In this document: positions 1-13,530 of the stretch, piece after piece
Numbering within the stretch: the first letter of the stretch is position 1
How the letters are laid out: each line of letters begins with the position of its first letter
Source: Paragorgia papillata
Taxonomy: Eukaryota; Cnidaria; Anthozoa; Scleralcyonacea; Coralliidae
Assembly: GCA_035771165.1 (NCBI GenBank)
Contig: JAWNZC010000107.1
Span: forward strand, 1 to 64,000
DNA length: 64,000 nucleotides
Direction: 5' to 3'
The notes under the pieces: model-generated
Seen by the model: only the letters and a program-made list of their open reading frames with translations
What the model was told of the DNA's origin: nothing
The model's database searches: none
Translations under genes and position numbers: made by a program

Positions 1-3000
1 CACAGTAATCACACTGTCGCAGTGTTGCTGTTAACTTGTAAAAATTATTCAATTAATTTTGTTGAATAAATTGAAATTAAGATAGCTTCTTGTGAATGTC
101 CGCACTCCGCAGAAGCGTTGATATCTGCAAAAAGTGCAAAGCCTGATAATATAGCGAATAGCGATTATCAAGGGCCGCGGGCCCTCCGGCCGCGGCAATC
201 GACAATGACAACAAAATGAACGAATCAATCGCGCATTGGAGTTGACTGCTTCAGGCACATTTGTGGCTCGCTAGCCAATTTAGGTAATAGGTATATTCAT
301 GTTGTTCGCCGGTTCGCCCGCTCCAGCCTCGCTTGCTGCGGCAATATTTCTCGTTTGAAAATTAAATCCAGGACCTTTGCCAATTTACAATAATAATAAA
401 AACCAGAACTTATTTTGAACTCTTTTATTAATCTGATCATCTGAGGCTACTATAGCCTGTAGATATGTCCGACAACCGACAATCCAAAAGAAAAAGATCC
501 GGAGCTGAATCCAGAAAAGCAAAGAAAGCTAGGCAACTTGAGAATAGGCAGCTTTGTTCTTTCATGACACAGTACTTCCAACACGAAGATGAGTCCAATG
601 TGCCTGAAGCAAAAACTGACCTTAGGTCAGACGCAGAAGGGGGCGGAAACTGTGAAAGAGATACGCCTGGACTGCCTGGTCCAGGAGCCTTAGAGTTAGA
701 TACCTTGACGTTTGAAGACGAACAAGGATCTCCAGTTGATTCTCCAGTAGCAGTAAACCAAGGTGAGGAAAGTTCAATAGTTGAAGTTCATCAGGATGTC
801 GAGAACTTGCTTGAGGTTGAAGAAAGGGCAGAGACGACATTGCAAGAACAAGAGTATGTCAATGAACCATTAACCGTGGAGGAACCATTAACCGTGGAGG
901 AACCATTAACCGTGGAGGAACCAAGCGAATGCAGGGAATTTCTGTCACATCCAAGAATCGTTGTTGATGAAGTCAGTGGAACATTTGATCCTGCATCAGT
1001 TGTTGGCTTGAAGCTCAGCACAGAAGAAAAGGCAAAATTAATTAAAATGAAGCCTTGCCAACCAAATCAGTCTACATTAAAGTTGAGAAAAAAGCAGTTT
1101 GGCGAACGTTCCAGATATTGCTCGCAGCAAGTATTTTCTCATGATGACGATACCAGACGGAAATGGATTTCCTATTCATTGAGCACATGCAGATAGCCTG
1201 TTTCGTATACCTTGTCTCCTGTTTACAGATGCATTATCACGGGGTGAATTTATACGCGCAAATCAAGGAAACACCTTCACGTCTACTGGATTTTCTAACT
1301 GGAAGAAACAACAAAGCGTTATTGACAAGCAAGCATGAGATGTCAGCAGCTCACGCAAACGCAAAAGTCGCAGAGGTGCTTTTCTTGCAAGACAGAAATA
1401 TTGCTTCATGCTTGGGGCAACAAGAACAGGAAGAAGCTGCACGAAAAAAAATGGAAGTTATTAGCAATAGGAATGTAATGACGCGCATCGTAGATTGTGT
1501 TATGTTCCTTGGAAAGCAAGGACTTGCATTTAGAGGCCATCGAGAATCACTTGCAAGTGAATTATTAAACACTGGAAATTTCTTGGAAGTGTTGAAGCTC
1601 TTGTCTGCATATGATATTACCATCCGCGATCATCTTGAAAAAGTTCGGAAACAGCATGAAATAGACGTGGCAACGGTTGGACAGCGATCAGTAGCCAAGT
1701 CAACAAAAGCAGTGAAAGGCCGCGGCTCGAAGCTCACATTTCTAAGTAATAAGACCCAAAACAACGTTATTGATGTCATCGGGAAGGAGATAACCTCGGA
1801 GATAGTAAAGAGAATCCAGGAATGCAAAGCTTTGATAGCTGATACCACCATTACCACGCCGGATGTTAGCCACCATGAACAGCTTAGCATTTCCGTCAGA
1901 ATAGTTGACCGTGTTGGTCACTGCTCTGAGCATTTGTTGTGTTGCAAAAGAGCATCTGGTACAACTGCGCAAGAGCTCTATACGACGATTGTAGAAGCTT
2001 TGAAGTCTGAAGGTGTCTCCTTTGATAAATTAGTTGCACAGACGTATGATGGGGCTTCAAATATGAGTGGTTGCTATAACGGGCTGCAAGCAATCATGAA
2101 AGATGCAATCGGCAGCCATGTAGTATACACTCATTGCTATGCTCATACGCTCAACGTAGTCTTGTCGGACTCAGCCGGTGCCGCCATCAATGTCATTTCT
2201 CTATTCAGCAATCTGGAGAAGACGTACACCCTCTTCAGTCAGTCTGAAAAAATTCACTCGATGTTCGAATCCATTCAGAAAGATCAGCAGCTCAAAGTCC
2301 TTGCGTTGAAGCGTATCAATACTGTCCGCTGGCATTCTCGTGAGTTTAGCCTTCAAGTCTTCCTTTCACGATACGATTGTGTTATGAAAGTTCTTGGAGA
2401 AGTTGCTGCAGAAAGTTCATTCTCGGTAAACCAGAGAGCAACTGCTGAGGGGCTTCTTGCATGCCCCGTTCCAATCAAAGCAAATTATGGCTACAGCTTG
2501 TCTTTTTCGCGAAATTTTCGTCATTACAGGTCCTCTAAGTCGATACTTACAAAGTGTTAATGTAGATCTTGGTAAAGCGTTAGCCATGGTCGACTCCTCT
2601 CTTTCTCGGCTTCAAAGTTTACGCAGCGATCCAGATAAGATCATTCAAATTTTCTGATAAAGACTGCGGAACTGTTGAATGGAAAGAACGAAGGGTAAGA
2701 CGTCGAAGAGTAATGGATGGTGAGATTGCCAGAGATGAACCAGAGGAAACACCCCTTGCTGAGTGGAAACGCGAAACGTTCCATGTTGCTGTTGACACCG
2801 TCATTAATTCGATGAAAAATCGTTTTGAGAAAAACCGGCCATTATTACAGTCTCTTGCAATGTTTTCCCCAAGCGGGTTCCCCGAACTTGTGAAGAACAT
2901 TCAAACTGCCCACGACTTGGAAGCGAAGATAAGCAGTTTCTGCACGACATATAACATCAACACATCCCGCTGCGCTGAAGAACTGTTCACATTTGCACCG

Positions 3001-3761
3001 TCATTTCAAATGCTCAATCGTTCCATTTTTGCCAATGAAAGCAAGGAAGATGGTTCTGATTTTCCACAAGAATATGATGAGAACGATGCAGATCTTGATT
3101 CAGATGATCACGATGACAACGGAGACGAAGCCACCTCTGCCAACGAAAAAGCACGGGACAAAGATGTGCCATCTTTTCTCGAGGCTTTAAATATTCTCTT
3201 GCATCCCGATTATCACCTAATCGATGCGTATCCTACACTTTGTCAAGTGTACGCGATTTCGCTTGGAATACCAATCAGTTCCGCGACTGCTGAGCGCTTC
3301 TTCTCAGCCCTAAAGAGAGTGAAAACGCGCATCCGTTCATCCATGTTGCAAGGAAGACTGGAAGCGTTACTATTGATGGCAGTTGAACGGGACATTTTAT
3401 TGTCTTTAGACAAAGTGCGAATTATTGATGTATTTGCAAAGACATCGACGGAACTACCCAAGGCACTTTTTTAAATTAACATTCAGTCTTAACAAATGAT
3501 TGGGATAACTATATGTACAATTGTTCAATTTTATATTTTTGAGATTTTGAGCCAAGACCCTTAAGCTACACTAGGAAAGAACTTGTTTCCTTGCACTCAT
3601 TGTTGTATATCTTAGTCCTGAAAGTCGAAAATAGATAATAAAATACCATATAATAGATAGTTGGATATTGATGTTTCTAGTAAATTCGCAACTATAACAA
3701 ACAGGGGGGCGCCAAATTTACTGTTGGCCTCCCCTGCCAAACAAGGGCCAGCACGCCACTG
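1..3761 (+). mobile_element. hAT-superfamily DNA transposon, decayed
   Basis: The protein pieces at 465-3474 together resemble a TTF-zinc-finger/DUF4371/hAT-dimerisation transposase of the ZMYM1-like type. The right end at about 3703-3761 reads, on the minus strand, CAGTGGCGTGCTGGCCCTTG and onward, a typical hAT terminal inverted repeat beginning CAGTG. A matching left repeat is not clear: CAGTGTTGCTG at about 20 shares only the first bases, and no 8-bp target duplication could be matched to TTCACGCC, which follows position 3761. The left boundary is therefore uncertain and may lie outside the window. Confidence 0.6.
465..3474 (+). pseudogene. hAT transposase (TTF / DUF4371 / dimerisation domains), frameshifted
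   Basis: A cut-and-paste transposase acting in the nucleus on its own terminal repeats. The first open frame (465-1196) holds a basic N-terminus and an acidic linker with three tandem EEPLTV repeats. The TTF-type zinc-finger region at about 1150-1330 is broken: its signature GFSNWKK is only found in another frame at about 1290. The long frame 1163-2560 carries the catalytic region, with ADTT near 1840, TYDGASNMSG near 2045 and HCYAHTLNVV near 2135, as in DUF4371 proteins. A further break lies at about 2460-2660. The last frame (2713-3474) ends with the hAT dimerisation motif (SATAERFFSALKRVKTRIRS, about 3280-3340). At least three frame changes make this copy non-functional. ZMYM1-like domestic genes have the same architecture, but the frame breaks and terminal repeat favour a transposon. 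Confidence 0.8.
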
Positions 3762-5261
<1,500 letters not shown>

Positions 5262-7296
5262 CGCGACTGGCGCCGCAATTTGTTTAAAGCTTGTCTGAGT
5301 AGTTCATGGGTCTATGCCACTCTGGGGACTTACTCTAGATTAAAAAGCATGAAATTCTGTATAACATATCCAAATTAAAAAAAATCGTATAGAATAGCGG
5401 CTGAGAAAATTGTACCTTTTGTGAGAAAATCTGAAATATACAGCATAACCGTGGTCAGTCGTTTTAATGACGACGCGGCGCAATTTGTTTAAAGCTTGCC
5501 TGCGTCGTTCATGGGTCTATGCCACTCTGGGGACTTATACTACATTAAAGAGCATGAAATTCTGTATAACATATGTAAATTAAAAAAAATCGTATAGAAT
5601 AGCGGCTGAGAAATTTGTACTTTTTCTGAGGAAATCTGAAATATACAACATAACATCCGTCAGTCGTATAAATAACGCCGCGCCGCAATTTGTTTAAAGC
5701 TTGCCTGCGTCGTTCATGGTCTATGCCACTCTGGGGACTTATACTATATTAAAGAGCATGAAATTCTGTATAACATATGTAAATTAAAAAAAAATCGTAT
5801 AGAATAGCGGCTGATAAATTTGTGTTTATATCTGATGTAATATGATATATACAACAAACATCCGTGAGTCGTTTTAATGACGCCGCGGCGCAATTTGTTT
5901 AAAGCTTGCCTGCGTCGTTCATGGGTCTATGCCACTCTGGGGACTTATACTAGATTAAAGAGCATGAAATTCTGTATAACATATGTAAATTAAAAAAAAT
6001 CGTATAGAATAGCGCCTGAGAAATTTGTGTTTATATCTGATGTAATAAGAAATATACAACATAATTCCCGGTCAGTCGTTTTAATGACGACGCGGCGCAA
6101 TTTGTTTAAAGCTTGCCTGCGTCGTTCATGGGTCTATGCCACTCTGGGGACTTATACTACATTAAAGAGCATGAAATTCTGTATAACATATGTAAATTAA
6201 AAAAAATCGTATAGAATAGCGGCTGAGAAATTTGTACTTTTTCTGAGGAAATCTGAAATATACAACATAACATCCGTCAGTCGTATAAATAACGCCGCGC
6301 CGCAATTTGTTTAAAGCTTGCCTGCGTCGTTCATGGTCTATGCCACTCTGGGGACTTATACTATATTAAAGAGCATGAAATTCTGTATAACATATGTAAA
6401 TTAAAAAAAATCGTATAGAATAGCGGCTGATAAATTTGTGTTTATATCTGATGTAATATGATATATACAACAAACATCCGTGAGTCGTTTTAATGACGCC
6501 GCGGCGCAATTTTTTTAAAGCTTGCCTGCGTCGTTCATGGGTCTATGCCACTCTGGGGACTTATACTAGATTAAAGAGCATGAAATTCTGTATAACATAT
6601 GTAAATTAAAAAAAATCGTATAGAATAGCGCCTGAGAAATTTGTGTTTATATCTGATGTAATAAGAAATATGCAACATAATTCCCGGTCAGTTGTTTTAA
6701 TGACTCCGCGGCGCAATTTGTTTAAAGCTTGCCTGCGTCGTTCATGGGTCTATGCCGCTCTGGGGACTTATACTAGATTAAAGAGCATGAAATTCTGTAT
6801 AACATATGTAAATTTAAAAAAATCGTATAGAATAGCGGCTGAGAAATTTGTGTTTATATGTGATGTAATATGATATATACAACATAACATCCGTGAGTCG
6901 TTTTAATGACGCCGCGGCGCAATTTGTTTAAAGCTTGCCTGCGTCGTTCATGGGTCTATGCCACTCTGGGGACTTATACTGGATTAAAGAGCATGAAATT
7001 CTGTACAACATATGCAAATTTTAAAAAAATCGTATAGAATAGCGCCTGAGATAATTGTGTTTATATCTGAGGTAATCTGAAATATGCAACGAACTCCCGT
7101 CAGTGGTATTAATAACGCCGCGCCGCAATTTGTTTAACGCTCGCCTGCGTTTTTCATGGGTCTGTGCCACTCTGGAGACTTATACCAGATTAAAGAGCAT
7201 GAAATTCTGTACAACATATGTAAATTTGAAGAAATCCTATAGTATAGCGCCTGAGAAAATTGTGTTTTTGTATGATGTTCTGCAATAGCGACCACC
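5262..7296 (+). repeat. Satellite A array, about ten ~206-bp monomers
   Basis: The marker TCTATGCCACTCTGGGGACT recurs at 5311, 5516, 5720, 5926, 6133, 6337, 6542, 6749, 6955 and 7161, so spacing is 204-207 bp. Each monomer also holds GCGCAATTTGTTTAAAGCTT and a Tn-Cn-Gn rich junction (GACGCCGCGGCG). Monomers at 5460-5990 and 6075-6610 match as blocks of three, giving a higher-order unit of about 617 bp. The last monomer (about 7100-7296) is the most diverged. The same satellite appears in reverse orientation at 16682-16861, 24462-25857 and 34012-36255 and as a scrap at 39136-39188. Confidence 0.95.
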
Positions 7297-7401
7297 TGAT
7301 GAATATGGAGATAACTTCGCAATAACTGCGATAATTGAATCGACGGCTGAATCGAAGGCCGAATCGAAGGCTGTGAATCGAAGGCTGAATGTGGTGCATA
7401 C

Positions 7402-8241
7402 TTCACAGTGGTGTTCAAGAAATATAAAAACGTTCTTGCTGTGCCCAGTGGCACCCTTTTGGTAGTCTGCATTAAAAGCATAGTACCCTGCAAGTAAACA
7501 AATTACAGCATTAATGATATTGGTTACTTTAAATTTGGTGACAACCATCCCTTCTGCCATGAGTGCCAAAGAGTTTAGCTCATCCAGAGACCCAGTTGCT
7601 AGAAGCTTTGGAGTTGAACATTCCTTTACTCGGTCAGAAACCTCAACCATAGCATTTTCCTGATAACGGAAAACAACAACAGAGCACTTAAAAAACAAAA
7701 TAAAAGAATACACAGAAACAGTATACATGTACCTGTATAATATAGCTAACCTCAATAAATTATTAAAAAATTTAAAAGTTAATATGTAATAATTAAAACT
7801 TACAGGTATAATTTCCCAAAATTGTTCCCCAACCTTACTCTTGCTTGTCTTTTTCTCCCCAATTGCATAAGGAAGGGCAGCCATTATGCAACGGTTTTCA
7901 ATTTCTAAAATTATAAAAAAAATAAGTTAAAATGTAAAAGTAACAAAGCTTCAACTTTGTTTCGGAAAATTGTTGTTCATCAACATATTTATCTTTACCA
8001 CATCTTGTGAGGCCTTGCTAAACATTTCTACCAGGTCTTTCCGCTGACTTTCCATCGTCTCAAAGGTCTCCCCATCACGAATTGCAGGCAGAGTTGTATA
8101 CTTTCCAGCTTTATTTCTTTTTCGCCCTTGTTTTCGTTTTGGTATTACAACACCATCTTCTAGGAATTTTCGTTTCTCATTCCGTGCTGCTCTTCTTCTC
8201 AAATTCAGCACTCTTTCTTCAGTCTTCCTGGCCCATATTTG
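7402..8241 (-). pseudogene. Three-exon host-like gene fragment, unknown function
   Basis: Read on the minus strand, three pieces join through standard splice signals. Exon a starts at 8241 after TTCATTTTAG and codes a basic, charged segment (AARNEKRKFLED, KRKQGRKRNKAG) ending near 7956 before a weak AAA/GTTGAA donor. Exon b follows TTATAATTTTAG, begins near 7907 and includes AALPYAIGEKK, ending at 7804 before GTAAGT. Exon c starts at 7659 after TTATCAG and codes LDELNSLALMAEGM and LLAGYYAFNADY, ending near 7402 at a GTATGC donor. The b/c junction is in frame. No start, no terminal exon and no known domain were found; it resembles uncharacterised multi-exon proteins of marine invertebrates. 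The downstream part has been replaced by satellite A, so it is probably a gene relic. Confidence 0.5.
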
Positions 8242-8306
8242 CTAAAATGAATGCAAAAAAACCAACTTGGAATTATTTAAAAAAAATATTTTAAATGAAT
8301 AGTACA

Positions 8307-8385
8307 GATATCAGTGTCTGTAAATGTGATACAGAACTGTTTAATAAAACATCAGTTCTGTATCACATTTACAGACACTGATATC
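8307..8385. repeat. Perfect 33-bp inverted repeat
   Basis: 8307-8339 is the exact reverse complement of 8353-8385, with a 13-base loop (TTTAATAAAACAT). A diverged second copy of the stem (ATCAGTTCTGTAGCAAGTGT) follows at about 8382. Probably the end of a foldback element. Confidence 0.85.
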
Positions 8386-8788
8386 AGTTCTGTAGCAAGT
8401 GTACAGACACTTTGCATTCAACTATCTTGAGTGAGGTACGTTGGTAGCATCCTCATACAAGATGAAGATGCAAACATTTGTCGAACAACAACATTTGTTG
8501 AATAACAAATGATGATCAGAACGGCTATTTATGGCACGTCACTTAGAATATAAAATGTGGGACTAATATTAAATCATAGCGCATGCTCACATCAGTAATT
8601 TAATAATTGTAAACCTATTACCGTAAACCTTACCTCAAAGGTTTATCAGCTCTTAACATGATGTAGTTTTAGCCAACTTAATAGACGTTTTAGAAGTCAT
8701 TAATTTACAGAATTTGTGTCCGCTCTGTATCGGGATACAGGCACTCGGCTTCTACCCCGATACAGAACGGCCACTCATTCTGTAAATA

Positions 8789-8823
<35 letters not shown>
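8386..8823. other. AT-rich repeat relics upstream of the duplication
   Basis: Contains a partial extra copy (about 8508-8620) of sequence also found at about 8947-9060 and 10398-10510, a short hairpin around 8725-8770 (GTATCGGG/CCCGATAC) and a (TA)n run at 8788-8824. No gene was seen. Confidence 0.6.
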
Positions 8824-8826
<3 letters not shown>

Positions 8827-10198
8827 CTAAACTTCAATAATTCATGAGAAAAATTCAAAAGAAATTAATCTTTAATCAGTGCCTTTATAGTATGATATAA
8901 ACCCATTAACCTGTATATAAATGTGAGATAGAATTGTTGAATAACAAATGATGATCAGAACGGCTATTTATGGCACGTCACTTAGAATATAAAATGTGGG
9001 AAAATATTAAAATCATAGCGCATGCTCACATCAGTAATTTAATAATTGTAAACCTATTATCGTACCTTACCTCAAAGGTTTTATCAGCTCTTAATTTATT
9101 ATCGAGTCGGTTTTCTTTGTTCTTCCGAGGTCTTTTATATCGCATAAAGACCTTGAATAATAATTAGATACGAAATGAAGAAAAAAACAAGGAAAATCTT
9201 TGTCCAAGGTGGAAAAAATGGACAAAACTTTGTTGGAAAACCTCCTCGATATAGCATACATCCCTCGTTCTCGAGATTTATCTATTACTTAACCTTACTT
9301 AACATGATGTAGTTTTAGCCAACTTAATAGACGTTTTGGAAGTCATTAATTTACAGAATTTGTAATTTGATCGGCCACTCATTCTGGAAATAGTATATAT
9401 ATAATATATTTCTAAACCTCAATAATTCATGAGAAAAATTCAAAAGAAATTAATCTTTAATCAGTGCCTTTATGTACTGTTTAATAAACGAGCAGGAGTG
9501 TTTTATCAAATATAAAGACACGAGGCGAAGCCGAGTGTTTTTATCTCTGATAAAACACGAATTGCGAGTTTATTGAATGGCTTCAAATACGAACCACTTG
9601 GTAAGCTAATTGCCGTAGTAAGTTTGAAAAATAACCTTGTCTAAGCCGAGAAAATCAAAGCTAAAGTTTATGTAAATCAGGAGGTATCTTTATCACATAT
9701 AAAGACACTGATTAAACTTTAATTTCTTTTAAATTTTCCTCATGAATTATTAATGCGTTTTTGAAACTATAAACCCATTAACCTGTATATAAATGTGAGA
9801 TAGACGCTGATGTTTTATTAATCAGGTATATATCACATATATACGCATATGAGGTCTATATCACATATATAGACACTTGTCCCTCAACAATCTCGACAAG
9901 GGTACGCTGGTGGCGACCCCATACGAGAGGGAGAGGCAATTTTAGTTGCAAACAAGCTGTTTCTTAGATAAACACTTTATTCCTCTTTGCCTTGAATACA
10001 AAATGTGGGACTCTTTTGTATCACAGCGCATGCTCCAATCAGTATGATAATTTATAGCCTCCCACATTCGGTGATTGACTTGCTTTGTAGCTTTATGATG
10101 ATGGTTTAGAAGTTATTTAAAAACCTCGTCATCGTGCTTTATCATTGTATATTGACGCTCGCCTTCGGCTCGAAACGATGACGAGGTTTTTAAATATT

Positions 10199-10276
<78 letters not shown>

Positions 10277-11649
10277 CTAAACTTCAATAATTTCATGAGA
10301 AAAATTCAAAAGAAATTAATCTTTAATCAGTGCCTTTATAGTATGATATAAACCCATTAACCTGTATATAAATGTGAGATAGAATTGTTGAATAACAAAT
10401 GATGATCAGAACGGCTATTTATGGCACGTCACTTAGAATATAAAATGTGGGAAAATATTAAATCATAGCGCATGCTCACATCAGTAATTTAATAATTGTA
10501 ACCTATTATCGTACCTTACCTCAAAGGTTTATCAGCTCTTAATTTATTATCGAGTCGGTTTTCTTTGTTCTTCCGAGGTCTTTATATCGCATAAAGACCT
10601 TGAATAATAATTAGATACGAAATGAAGAAAAAAACAAGGAAAATCTTTGTCCAAGGTGGAAAAAATGGACAAAACTTTGTTGGAAAACCTCCTCGATATA
10701 GCATACATCCCTCGTTCTCGAGATTTATCTATTACTTAACCTTACTTAACATGATGTAGTTTTAGCCAACTTAATAGACGTTTTGGAAGTCATTAATTTA
10801 CAGAATTTGTAATTTGATCGGCCACTCATTCTGGAAATAGTATATATATATATATATTTCTAAACCTCAATAATTCATGAGAAAAATTCAAAAGAAATTA
10901 ATCTTTAATCAGTGCCTTTATGTACTGTTTAATAAACGAGCAGGAGTGTTTTATCAAATATAAAGACACGAGGCGAAGCCGAGTGTTTTTATCTCTGATA
11001 AAACACGAATTGCGAGTTTATTGAATGGCTTCAAATACGAACCACTTGGTAAGCTAATTGCCGTAGTAAGTTTGAAAAATAACCTTGTCTAAGCCGAGAA
11101 AATCAAAGCTAAAGTTTATGTAAATCAGGAGGTATCTTTATCACATATAAAGACACTGATTAAACTTTAATTTCTTTTAAATTTTCCTCATGAATTATTA
11201 ATGCGTTTTTGAAACTATAAAACCCATTAACCTGTATATAAATGTGAGATAGACGCTGATGTTTTATTAATCAGGTATATATCACATATATACGCATATG
11301 AGGTCTATATCACATATATAGACACTTGTCCCTCAACAATCTCGACAAGGGTACGCTGGTGGCGACCCCATACGAGAGGGAGAGGCAATTTTAGTTGCAA
11401 ACAAGCTGTTTCTTAGATAAACACTTTATTCCTCTTTGCCTTGAATACAAAATGTGGGACTCTTTTGTATCACAGCGCATGCTCCAATCAGTATGATAAT
11501 TTATAGCCTCCCACATTCGGTGATTGACTTGCTTTGTAGCTTTATGATGATGGTTTAGAAGTTATTTAAAAAACCTCGTCATCGTGCTTTATCATTGTAT
11601 ATTGACGCTCGCCTTCGGCTCGAAACGATGACGAGGTTTTTTAAATATT

Positions 11650-11692
<43 letters not shown>
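8824..11692 (+). repeat. Tandem duplication of a ~1.45-kb repeat unit
   Basis: 8824-10274 and 10275-11692 align nearly base for base with an offset of 1449-1451. Each unit ends in (AC)n(TA)n. Each contains two internal copies of an ATTTCTAAAC/TCAATAATTC/ATGAGAAAAATTC module and short inverted repeats around ATATCACATATATAGACAC. Each also ends with a hairpin whose arms carry ACCTCGTCATCGT and ACGATGACGAGGT (about 10119-10192 and 11570-11643). No coding capacity was recognised. The two copies differ by a few indels, so the duplication is recent. Confidence 0.9.
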
Positions 11693-11693
<1 letters not shown>

Positions 11694-11696
11694 TCT

Positions 11697-11768
11697 CCAA
11701 GTGAACAAAACCATACTGGGCAAGCAGAAAATGTTCTGCTGACCCAGTATGGTTTCATTCACTCAGAC
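11697..11768. repeat. Hairpin (inverted repeat)
   Basis: GAACAAAACCATACTGGG at about 11703 pairs with CCCAGTATGGTTTCATTC at about 11741. Likely the terminal fold of a small foldback element. Confidence 0.7.
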
Positions 11769-11838
11769 AACAACTTTATAATCCTCATTCATCACCTGAG
11801 TATCAATTTTCACATCGTATAATTATATATATATATAT

Positions 11839-12494
11839 GACAATTATTCACCGAAGTCGAGGTGAATATCGGTGAATATTTGCCGAGGCGAAGCCGAGGT
11901 AAATATATTCACCAATGTTCACCGAGACTGAGGTGAATAATTGTTATAGTATAATATTTCGGAGGTGAATATCCAAGGAAGTTAAAACACACGTTTATAA
12001 ATGTATCAGTTTATTTTATCTTGATCTTGGAAATTGAATGTTGAATCTTTTCTTCACTCAGTCACTTTCAAAAGCACGGCTTAATACGATCAAAACTCTT
12101 CCAAAATAAAAAATAATTACGACAAAGCATTTCCTTACCTTTAGACAGTTGTATCTCCAAGCTATTCGATGTATACAGTCTATTTGTCCTGAGTTATTTG
12201 AACAGTTTTGACGATATGTTCGCTTTAAAAGTACGGTCGCCATTTAAAAAAAAAAACTCCGCCATTTTGAAAATTAACATTCATCAAAATCATAATTCCG
12301 AGGGGAGACTGGAACGAGTTAACTCAATTTAGTTGGAAAAAAGTCCCAGACTCCCCTCGAAAACCTCTTTCTAGTGATGTTATTTTGTGATGTTATATTC
12401 ACCGCCTGGCGCGGTGAATATAATGATTTATGAAGAAATTTTTAACCAATCAAATGTCCGGAATCTTTATATTCACCTCTGAAATTATACTATA
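11839..12494. mobile_element. Foldback / MITE-like element with nested hairpins
   Basis: An imperfect hairpin at 11839-11947 (CAATTATTCACC with GGTGAATAATTG) abuts a second element whose ends are inverted repeats. TATAGTATAATATTTCGGAG at 11945 matches the complement of CTGAAATTATACTATA ending at 12494. The interior holds GGTGAATAT repeats (ATTCACCGCC/GGCGGTGAAT near 12395-12420) and no transposase. A minus-strand frame at 12058-12243 is not convincing. Probably a non-autonomous DNA element with TA-type insertion. Confidence 0.6.
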
Positions 12495-12508
12495 TATATA
12501 TACATGTA

Positions 12509-12568
12509 TATCTTCTGACGTTTTATATTCTTTTTGACTTTCAGGTGAGCTATTTTCAGGTGAGCTTG

Positions 12569-12615
<47 letters not shown>

Positions 12616-12657
12616 CTCACCTGAACGTCAAAAAGAATGTAAAACATCAGAAGATAT
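12509..12657. repeat. Foldback repeat around a (TA)n core
   Basis: ATCTTCTGACGTTTTATATT at 12509 is complemented by the sequence ending at 12657 (ACATCAGAAGAT). The inner arms carry CAGGTGAGCTT and AAGCTCACCTG around (TA)n at 12570-12612. Confidence 0.75.
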
Positions 12658-13317
12658 TAATCATGACTTTATTCCAACATAAAAAAAATTTTTCAGCAGG
12701 ATTTAGGTCTCCCTTCTTTAGCCCTTGCCCCACATCCGGTTCCCACCAGAATTTAAGATCAAAATACAAACTCAAATAATTACAATATATGTTATTTACC
12801 AGTCTCAAGGTCTGTACTGATTAATGTTTAGCCAGGCTAATTAATTGTCATTATACACTCAGTTATACTTACCCTTATTGGGATGCAAAAATTATTCAAC
12901 CAACCAGCAAGTGATGCTTGATAATTTGGAACAGGACTGTTGTCAAAAACCACAGGAGAGCTTTGGTGTTTCCTGGGACTTCTTCTCAATGATGCTTCTA
13001 AGGGAATTTCCTCGGGACTTTCTGATACAAAGGAAAGGGCCCTTTTGATATGCTAGATGGACTATTAGGAGTAGCAATACTAGCTGACATTATGTTGGGT
13101 CTTCTCAGAGAAACTTCTAAACATGAAGAATCTGTCATTCCTTTTTTTTTTGTTGGGCTAGGAATGAGGTTGCTTTGGGAGTTTGTTCCAATGGACATCT
13201 CTTTCCATTGATGTCAAATGTCTGTAAAAGATTTGAAAATGATCATGACTAAATAAGGTGCTACTCCAAGTGACAAACCATATGGAACAAGTACATAAAA
13301 CTCCACTTGGCCCAACT
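12658..13317. other. intergenic, nothing recognised
   Basis: No coding, RNA or transposon signature could be supported here. Confidence 0.4.
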
Positions 13318-13530
13318 TGACCTGACAGCTCAGTTGGTAGAACATCGGACTAGTAAACCGAAGGTTGCAGGTTCGAATCCCAGCCGGTGTCACGGTCTCA
13401 GCGATTCCCCAGTCTGAGTTCTCCCCTAAGACCAACTGCGCATACGTCAATGTGTGCGGATGACTGAGCACGCGGTACAGCTGGTCTGAATGTTCCCCCA
13501 GTCTGAGTTATCCCCTTCTTTTCTGCATTG
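13318..13530 (+). mobile_element. tRNA-derived SINE
   Basis: The head resembles tRNA-Thr(AGT). A-box-like AGCTCAGTTGGTAGAACA at about 13327, an anticodon arm CGGACTAGTAAACCG, and B-box GGTTCGAATCC at about 13370-13380 are present. The acceptor and T stems no longer pair, so it is not a working tRNA. The body contains CCCAGTCTGAGTTCTCCCC, repeated in variant form near 13497-13514, as expected of a tRNA-headed SINE. No clear A-rich tail or target duplication was found. Confidence 0.75.

Noticed and set aside
1..30. Left terminal inverted repeat of the hAT element at about position 20
   Set aside because: Only the first five or six bases match the right end and no 8-bp duplication was found, so the left end is left open.
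49..258. Minus-strand 69-codon frame at the left edge
   Set aside because: No domain; it lies in the hAT element's flank or 5' untranslated region.
7134..7399. Extension of the host-like exon into satellite A
   Set aside because: The frame stays open past the GTATGC donor but the added sequence is GAATCGAAGGC repeats and satellite monomer, not protein-like.
13321..13396. Functional tRNA-Thr
   Set aside because: The acceptor and T stems do not pair and the sequence continues into a SINE body.
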